A DNA stretch of 9,565 nt from Thermoplasmata archaeon. GTDB taxonomy: Archaea; Thermoplasmatota; Thermoplasmata; Thermoplasmatales; Thermoplasmataceae. Position 1 is the stretch's first letter. Every line of letters starts with the position of its first letter. Shown here piece by piece: positions 1-4,826 of this stretch. Where the stretch lies: positions 1-9,565 of the forward strand of contig JAKAAK010000111.1 in assembly GCA_021797025.1 (NCBI GenBank), read 5' to 3'. The notes under the pieces were generated by a model. The model saw nothing but the letters and a program-made list of their open reading frames with translations. It did no database searches and had not been told where the DNA came from. The translations under genes and the position numbers were made by a program.

Positions 1-1023
1 TACCACTTTCCTTATTTCATTTTTCATACCGTTTTTCTTATAGTAGATGTAATCAAAAATTGAATGACCAGGCACAGAATACACTATACCTGTTCCATTA
101 TCCGGGTCAACAAATTCTGCCTCTAAAACTCTGATCGTTTCATTGCCGAGTGGGACCTTGAATTCAGACGCTATTATATCTGAAGAAGAGACATCACCTA
201 TTAATTGAACTTCCTTATGCTGCATCGAGAATTTTTTACAGCCGCTACTGGACATTACTATATCCATACCTTTGTATCTGATCTTCTTGTATTCTGCCCA
301 TGGATTTATCCATAGATTTGTTACCCCGAATATTGTTTCGGGCCTCAGTGATGCTGCCATGAGGTAATATTCCGTACCCCTGAACAGTACACCTGTGAAT
401 TCCTCTATACTTACCTTATCCGTATCGCCATCCTTGATATCGTCTTCACCCACCGCATTTTCATCCTTGATACTGTACAGTATCGGGTAGCTTCCTTTCT
501 TGATAAGTCCCTTTTCGTTAAGCTGGTTGAACTGCCACTTTACAATCTCCTGGTAAAATCGGTCGGCGGATGTGAACTTTCTGCTCCAGTCTATGGAATA
601 TCCAAGATCCATAAAATCCTTTATTATAACCCTGGAAAAATAATCGGCTATATTCTGGGGTTCCTTAAAAGATTCCAGTATTCTGTCTATATCCTCAGGT
701 TTTTCATATTCGGACAAATAATTCCTGTAAAGTTTGATTGTATCCTTATCGCCGCTTCTCAATCTTTCCGAGAAGGCAAGTATGGGTGTGCCGCTTTCAT
801 GAAATCCCATGGGGAAGAGCACATTGTATCCTGTTAATCTTTTGTAACGTGCTACTATATCTCCCAGTGTATATGTTCTTCCGTGTCCAACGTGAAGTGA
901 ACCATTTGTATATGGCCAGGGCACGGTGACAAAAAATTTTTTCTTTGCATTATCCGCAACAGGCTCAAAAATATGGTTTTCAGCCCATTGGTCACGCCAC
1001 TTTTCCTCTACACTTCTGTCCAT
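1..1023 (-). CDS. leuS: Leucyl-tRNA synthetase, N-terminal 341 residues (runs off the left edge)
   Basis: Class I aminoacyl-tRNA synthetase that charges tRNA-Leu with leucine in the cytoplasm. The frame is open without a stop from the ATG at 1023 to the window edge. Visible landmarks are the HIGH-type signature HVGHG (residues 44-48) within PYTNGSLHVGHGRTYTLGD, the archaeal/eukaryotic LeuRS segment NVLFPMGFHESGTPI (67-81), and the CP1 editing domain with SLRPETIFGVTNLW (225-238) and GTGIVYSVPGH followed by D324, the position of the conserved editing aspartate. The KMSKS loop and anticodon-binding domain lie beyond the edge. The segment after GSYP (residues 181-200) lacks the WCPxC-type cysteines I expect in many archaeal LeuRS; Ser and Asp stand there instead. 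The start codon directly abuts the stop of pdaD (TAA then ATG, no spacer) and I see only a weak ribosome-binding site, so translation is probably coupled to pdaD. IleRS and ValRS were considered, but the GFHESGTP and RPETIFGVTN segments favour LeuRS. Confidence 0.95.
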   Translation of the reverse strand, partial: MDRSVEEKWRDQWAENHIFEPVADNAKKKFFVTVPWPYTNGSLHVGHGRTYTLGDIVARYKRLTGYNVLFPMGFHESGTPILAFSERLRSGDKDTIKLYRNYLSEYEKPEDIDRILESFKEPQNIADYFSRVIIKDFMDLGYSIDWSRKFTSADRFYQEIVKWQFNQLNEKGLIKKGSYPILYSIKDENAVGEDDIKDGDTDKVSIEEFTGVLFRGTEYYLMAASLRPETIFGVTNLWINPWAEYKKIRYKGMDIVMSSSGCKKFSMQHKEVQLIGDVSSSDIIASEFKVPLGNETIRVLEAEFVDPDNGTGIVYSVPGHSIFDYIYYKKNGMKNEIRKVV

Positions 1024-1563
1024 TTAAACCACTAGGACTGCGGCTGCTACAACGGTTGCCCATTCATCAGGTTTGAGTACTACTGTGGTTGCGGCGATGT
1101 TTTTTGTTGTAAGTATTTTATCATCCAGTACATATTCATTTTTTTTCTCCTCCCATCTAAGGTGATCATCCAGCCCCATTGTACTTGCAAGCATCTCCGC
1201 AGCAAGCTTTTCTGCAAAGTGCCCAGAATCATTTTCCGTCTGGCCGAACGAATGGTGCTCGCTCAGATATCCCCATTTGCTTCTGTCAGATGGCACTGCC
1301 ACACCTATAGCAGATGATATCATTCTGTTAAGCTCATTGGATGAATTCCTGGCAAGGACTGTGAATAAAATCTGACCATAAGAAAGCAGCTTTATGCCCT
1401 CCGGTTTATCAACTATTTCAACATATGGCGGCAGAATTGAACTGACACTCACCAGATTATATGCAGCAATATCTGCATCCCTCAGGGCATTTTCAAAAGA
1501 TTGAAGCTGTGTTTCTCCGCGTCCTATCCCCCTGGTGAAAAATATCTTTTTTGGAAGTAACAT
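1024..1563 (-). CDS. pdaD: Pyruvoyl-dependent arginine decarboxylase proenzyme
   Basis: Decarboxylates arginine to agmatine, the first step of polyamine (putrescine/spermidine) synthesis in many euryarchaea. The 179-residue product is close to the usual family length (about 160-180). It carries the self-cleavage motif [11 protein letters not shown] (residues 36-46). By analogy with the Methanocaldococcus enzyme, the chain should be cut between S41 and S42, giving a short beta chain (1-41) and an alpha chain (42-179) whose N-terminal serine becomes the pyruvoyl cofactor. N36 matches the conserved Asn five residues before the cleavage serine. E102 in [10 protein letters not shown] is the likely catalytic acid (placed by motif, not by structure). 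The N-terminal FFTRGIGRG and the C-terminal hydrophobic strand ([12 protein letters not shown]) also fit the family. The ATG at 1563 lies about 16-25 nt after a TATA-like element, consistent with a leaderless transcript. It is the first gene of a pdaD-leuS unit. Confidence 0.95.
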   Translation of the reverse strand: MLLPKKIFFTRGIGRGETQLQSFENALRDADIAAYNLVSVSSILPPYVEIVDKPEGIKLLSYGQILFTVLARNSSNELNRMISSAIGVAVPSDRSKWGYLSEHHSFGQTENDSGHFAEKLAAEMLASTMGLDDHLRWEEKKNEYVLDDKILTTKNIAATTVVLKPDEWATVVAAAVLVV

Positions 1564-1578
1564 AGGGGTGTATTATTA

Positions 1579-1593
1579 ATTATTTAAAATATT
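1579..1593 (-). promoter_or_regulatory. TATA-type promoter of pdaD-leuS
   Basis: The minus strand reads AATATTTTAAATAAT here, an archaeal BRE/TATA-like stretch that ends 16 nt before the pdaD ATG. That spacing predicts transcription starting at or just before the ATG. The same 15 bases occur upstream of the helicase gene at 4790-4804. It sits in the 75-bp gap between the second MutS-like gene and pdaD. I see no convincing T-run terminator in the gap, so read-through from the MutS-like genes is possible. Confidence 0.6.
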
Positions 1594-1638
1594 TATCTTA
1601 TGTGTTCTGGCTGCCCTTACTTTAACTGATTCCCATAT

Positions 1639-3153
1639 CTATCCATTCAATTTGCCTAAATTCCCGGGTTTGTATCTATATTCAAAAATTTTTCTGTAAA
1701 TATCCATTCCATGCCCTGTTTCGGACGGTTTACCCGGAATTATCCTGTATGTATGTTTTCCATCTTCCGTTCTTTCAGCAACCAGGAATAAATATTTGTC
1801 ATGTACCTCTTCAACCACTGTGGATGCAAATTCATATAAATGGGATACAAAGAATACTCTTATTCCATTTTCAAGGAGTGCCCTGGTAATCTCCATAGCT
1901 ATTTCAGAACCCTCCCTGGTATTTGTGGAAGAGAATGATTCATTAAAAAGTACCATACCATTCTTTTTTAAATGATTTACTATTTCATCCATCTTGGAAA
2001 GCTCGTCATCGAATTTTCCCCTGTTAAGTCCTCTATCCTCCTCCCGTTTGAAATGCGTGTAAATTCCGGAAACCGTATTTGCAGTAAACCTCTCAGCGGG
2101 AACAAACATACCTGCCTGCATCAGAAGCTGTGCCTGCCCTATACTTCTCAGGAACGTTGATTTTCCTCCCCTGTTGGTTCCTGTTATTATAAATAACTCT
2201 GTATTTTTAGATTCCATACAATTTGAAACAATATTCGCATCAGTACTCAGAAGCAATCCGAGGTCATAGAGCCCTGTAAATGTTACCTCCTTATCCTCGC
2301 AGGGGATTGGGAAGCATATATGGCCGCCCCTTGTCTCAATTTTTTTGATCAGGTTGATTGCAGCCAAATAGAAACCCACCTCGCTCTTTATATCACTGTA
2401 AAATTCTATTGCATTCCTGGCTGCAATTGTGAGAGTGATAGCCACTTTTCTCAATCCCCGGCTTTTTATACCCTCAATCTCTGCTGCACCGCTTATATCC
2501 CTTTCATTTAATACATATGTATAATGTCTTTCCAGTGTATCTTTCATGATCTTCTTTACCGATTTACCATTAAATGGTTCATGCAGAATGTAATCTTTTC
2601 CAGAATTTCCGGGACCAAGGGCCATGCTCAGGGTTACACCATCCCTGAAATTGGCTTTATCGAGATATTTTTGAATATTTTCCATGTATTCCGATCCGAA
2701 ATCTTCGGAAATTACCATGTAGAATTTTTTCAATCCTCTGGAGAGGAAGCCGTTGGATGGTCCTGAAAGTATGTTCCTTAATTTTCCTGTGTATAGAACA
2801 AATTTCCGGAGTATGTCAATTGATGCCGATATTGAAAGAGAATCCCTATCACCGAACCAGAAAAGCAGCTTCTTTGCTTCGGTTGTAAACTCAAGTGCGT
2901 TTTTATATATTTTTCTTGCAGTTTCCGTGTTATTTATAAAATCCTTTAATACTTCCTGTCTGTACATTATTTCATCAATGGAAATTAATCCGTTGAGTAC
3001 AAAGTTTACAGAATTTTTTAGAAGAAAATCATCACCACCTGACATGGCATTGAATACTGGTTTCAACCCTAGGTCACTTATCATGGCATCCGCATTCCAT
3101 GGCATATTATCATGCCTCATTTTTCCATTAATGCTGCTCAGATATGTTTTCAT
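1639..3153 (-). CDS. MutS-related ATPase, second of a tandem pair (protein B)
   Basis: A 504-residue protein with a MutS-type ATPase domain at its C-terminal end. It shows Walker A GTNRGGKST (325-333, canonical MutS GPNMGGKST), then SIGQAQLLMQAGMFVPA (337-353), IYTHFKREED (364-373), Walker B-like MVLFNE (400-405) with SFSSTNTREG in the signature position (406-415), the motif VSHLYEFAS (436-444, compare ATHxHEL in MutS), and YRIIPGKPSETGHG (469-482). Residues 1-320 look largely helical (core/lever-like), and the length leaves no room for the N-terminal mismatch-reading domain. I see no Smr or HNH nuclease tail. Walker B has Asn404 where classical MutS has Asp. From memory this matches a MutS-domain-V family common in Firmicutes and found patchily elsewhere; its function is unknown to me. 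It shares motifs with protein A (YRQEhxxDF near residue 64, YTHF, NE, SST), so the two are paralogues and may form a heterodimer. ATG 3153 is chosen for its strong ribosome-binding site; ATG 3120 is a weaker alternative that would remove the overlap with protein A. Confidence 0.85.
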   Translation of the reverse strand: MKTYLSSINGKMRHDNMPWNADAMISDLGLKPVFNAMSGGDDFLLKNSVNFVLNGLISIDEIMYRQEVLKDFINNTETARKIYKNALEFTTEAKKLLFWFGDRDSLSISASIDILRKFVLYTGKLRNILSGPSNGFLSRGLKKFYMVISEDFGSEYMENIQKYLDKANFRDGVTLSMALGPGNSGKDYILHEPFNGKSVKKIMKDTLERHYTYVLNERDISGAAEIEGIKSRGLRKVAITLTIAARNAIEFYSDIKSEVGFYLAAINLIKKIETRGGHICFPIPCEDKEVTFTGLYDLGLLLSTDANIVSNCMESKNTELFIITGTNRGGKSTFLRSIGQAQLLMQAGMFVPAERFTANTVSGIYTHFKREEDRGLNRGKFDDELSKMDEIVNHLKKNGMVLFNESFSSTNTREGSEIAMEITRALLENGIRVFFVSHLYEFASTVVEEVHDKYLFLVAERTEDGKHTYRIIPGKPSETGHGMDIYRKIFEYRYKPGNLGKLNG

Positions 3154-4666
3154 TATTTATCCTCCTCCTTAGGTCCTCATAAGACAGTCCGTACTTTTCA
3201 GCAAGTGCATGGGCATAAGCCATCCCATTTGATTTCTCTGGAGCTATCTTATATGTTCTTTTTCCTGGGTCGTTGATATTTATCTGTGCAACATAGCTTT
3301 CTACCCCACGAATCGATGCAAGTTCATGTATGAATGTAACATAAAGTACAACGCAGCCAATTTCTTTTAAATTTTCAATGATTTTCTTCCCTATTTCAAT
3401 TCCGTCCTTCAGGGTTGTGGAACTGAGCATTTCATTTATAATAATAACACTTCTAGACGTAGCAAGTTCCAGGATCGAGTGAAATCTGAGCAATTCTTCC
3501 TCTAACCTTCCAACAGGATTTTCAACACTTTCTGTTTTTTCAAAATGTGTATATATATTATCCGGAATCCGGAGCCTAGCATTACTTCCGGGCACGGGAA
3601 TGCCCAGAGATGCAAGATAATACACCTGACCAAAAACCCTGGCAAAGGTGGTTTTGCCTCCATTATTTGGGCCGGTCACAAGTATTATTCTTGAATCATG
3701 TTTAATATAAAAGCTGTTGGTAACAGGGACTCTAGCGCTATCAAGAAGTTTTTCTGCAAGAGCAAGGTCATAGGAATCCCTGGAATAAAATTCATCGTCC
3801 GAAGAAACCATTTCTGGAATACAAAAATTTAATTTTTTATTAATGAATCGTTGCATGTAGGTCATATACTTTAAATAGAATTTTATTTCATGCATAAATC
3901 TTTGAATTACAGGGTCGATGAAATTCTGATGGTTTACAAAGAAAGAGTCTATTATTGAAAACTGATCCGGATAAAGCCTTGATGCTAATTCTACCAGTGC
4001 ATTCTCTACATGGCCTGTACTATATGAATTATTTTCCCTGAAATCCTTTAGTTCACTATCAAGAAACCGGTCAAAAATTTTTATTACTTCGTTACCGAAA
4101 TCATCCGATTCAACACCCTTTCTGACAGTAATCCTGGTGCCCCGTATAGTAATCGTATACCTGACCGATTCAATCACTCTCTCAATCTCACTGGATTCTT
4201 TAATCAATAGTTTGAAGGCATCTGATTCTGTGTAGGATTTTAAATATTCACGGAAATTATCCAATCCACAAGATTTTATTGCATCGCTCCCAAGACATTT
4301 CAACAGTGACACAATGGAATTACAGTAAAGATATACAGAATCTAAAAACCATCTGTTTCTCTGTACTGAACCCATGTCTTTCAATTTTTCTATATTGTAT
4401 TGCAGGGTTTCAGCACTGTTTGAGAATGACTTAATTCCACCGTATACACTGCTATTTGAGAAATCCAGGAATATTTCCTGCCTGTATTTTATATCATCTT
4501 CAGATTTTAGAGGCGTGTATAGTATAGATTCAATTTTAGCATCGTGTATGTGTCCGGTAATAGCAGCAAAAATATCATCCAGTGCCAGATCCTTAAAGAG
4601 ATCAAGCTTTCCATCCAATACTGTATCTCCATGCCCTTCCCTGTAAATTATGCTTTCAAATCCCAA
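3128..4666 (-). CDS. MutS-related ATPase, first of a tandem pair (protein A), TTG start
   Basis: A 512-residue paralogue of the downstream protein. It has a helical N-terminal two-thirds with the shared motif DDIKYRQEIFLDF (57-69), then a MutS-type ATPase: Walker A GPNNGGKTT (332-340), FGQVYYLASLGIPVPG (345-360), IYTHFEKTES (371-380), Walker B-like VIIINE (407-412) with Asn411 replacing the usual Asp, MLSSTTLKDG (413-422), VTFIHELAS (443-451) and YKIAPEKSNGMAYAHALAEK (472-491). It lacks the mismatch-reading N-terminal domain of true MutS, and I see no nuclease domain. The start is TTG. An in-frame TAA lies 21 nt upstream, no in-frame ATG exists near it, and a near-perfect Shine-Dalgarno sits 7 nt before the TTG. 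The N-terminus FESIIYR fits, from memory, the family's usual F-x-SIL beginning. It likely works as an ATP-driven clamp with protein B on nucleic acid; the substrate is unknown. MutS2 was considered, but the lack of an Smr tail and the NE Walker B argue against it. Confidence 0.85.
   Translation of the reverse strand: MGFESIIYREGHGDTVLDGKLDLFKDLALDDIFAAITGHIHDAKIESILYTPLKSEDDIKYRQEIFLDFSNSSVYGGIKSFSNSAETLQYNIEKLKDMGSVQRNRWFLDSVYLYCNSIVSLLKCLGSDAIKSCGLDNFREYLKSYTESDAFKLLIKESSEIERVIESVRYTITIRGTRITVRKGVESDDFGNEVIKIFDRFLDSELKDFRENNSYSTGHVENALVELASRLYPDQFSIIDSFFVNHQNFIDPVIQRFMHEIKFYLKYMTYMQRFINKKLNFCIPEMVSSDDEFYSRDSYDLALAEKLLDSARVPVTNSFYIKHDSRIILVTGPNNGGKTTFARVFGQVYYLASLGIPVPGSNARLRIPDNIYTHFEKTESVENPVGRLEEELLRFHSILELATSRSVIIINEMLSSTTLKDGIEIGKKIIENLKEIGCVVLYVTFIHELASIRGVESYVAQININDPGKRTYKIAPEKSNGMAYAHALAEKYGLSYEDLRRRINNENISEQH
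3161..3170 (-). promoter_or_regulatory. Strong Shine-Dalgarno for MutS-like protein B, inside the coding end of protein A
   Basis: The minus strand reads AAGGAGGAGG, 7 nt before the ATG at 3153. It lies inside the C-terminal codons of protein A (the LRRR residues, 499-502), and the two genes overlap by 26 bp. This decides the start at 3153 over the later ATG at 3120, and implies that B is translated by ribosomes on the A message. Confidence 0.8.
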
Positions 4667-4669
4667 AAT

Positions 4670-4679
4670 ATCACTTCCT
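4670..4679 (-). promoter_or_regulatory. Extended Shine-Dalgarno deciding the TTG start of MutS-like protein A
   Basis: The minus strand reads AGGAAGTGAT, which differs by one base from the full complement of the archaeal 16S 3' end (AGGAGGTGAT). Its AGGAAG core is 7 nt from the TTG at 4666, the same spacing as for protein B. It supports translation from a leadered mRNA, unlike the other promoters in this window. Confidence 0.75.
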
Positions 4680-4711
4680 GTTTTTTAGGAGTCATCAGCA
4701 CCGAGGCATGT

Positions 4712-4729
4712 AGTGGAACTCCATCCACT
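4712..4729. repeat. 6-bp inverted repeat at the predicted 5' end of the mutS-like transcript
   Basis: AGTGGA (4712-4717) and TCCACT (4724-4729) are perfect reverse complements separated by 6 bases. The repeat begins about 25 nt downstream of the minus-strand TATA box at 4750-4757, close to where transcription should start. It could be a hairpin at the 5' end of the mRNA or an operator covering the start site. A 6-bp repeat can arise by chance. Confidence 0.4.
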
Positions 4730-4749
4730 GTAATAATATTGTTATTTAT

Positions 4750-4757
4750 AATATAAA
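4750..4757 (-). promoter_or_regulatory. TATA box of the mutS-like gene pair
   Basis: The minus strand reads TTTATATT, preceded by a purine-rich BRE-like GAAAAG. The predicted start of transcription is near 4728, leaving a leader of about 60 nt before the TTG at 4666. It lies back to back with the helicase promoter about 40 bp away, so a regulator bound between them could affect both directions. Confidence 0.5.
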
Positions 4758-4789
4758 CTTTTCACAATTTAAATTCACTGCACAACTGG

Positions 4790-4804
4790 AATATTTTAAA
4801 TAAT
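4790..4804 (+). promoter_or_regulatory. TATA-type promoter of the Lhr-type helicase
   Basis: AATATTTTAAATAAT is identical to the 15 bases before pdaD. It ends 23 nt before the chosen helicase ATG at 4827 (TATA centre to ATG about 29 nt), giving a leaderless or near-leaderless transcript. No Shine-Dalgarno precedes the ATG. Confidence 0.6.
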
Positions 4805-4826
4805 ATTCTGCTATTGGAAATGAACG

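Noticed and set aside
2753..3172. 139-codon open frame on the plus strand opposite MutS-like protein B
   Set aside because: It is antisense to a well-supported gene with clear ATPase motifs, has no promoter or ribosome-binding site, and reads as low-complexity Ser/Phe/Ile-rich protein without recognisable motifs.
4544..4756. 70-codon plus-strand frame crossing the divergent promoter region
   Set aside because: It starts antisense inside the N-terminus of MutS-like protein A and runs through promoter DNA; no support for expression or homology.
4761..4778. Palindrome AATTTAAATT (4766-4775) and repeated TTCAC in the divergent region
   Set aside because: Short and AT-rich, of a kind expected by chance in this base composition; noted only as possible regulator sequence.
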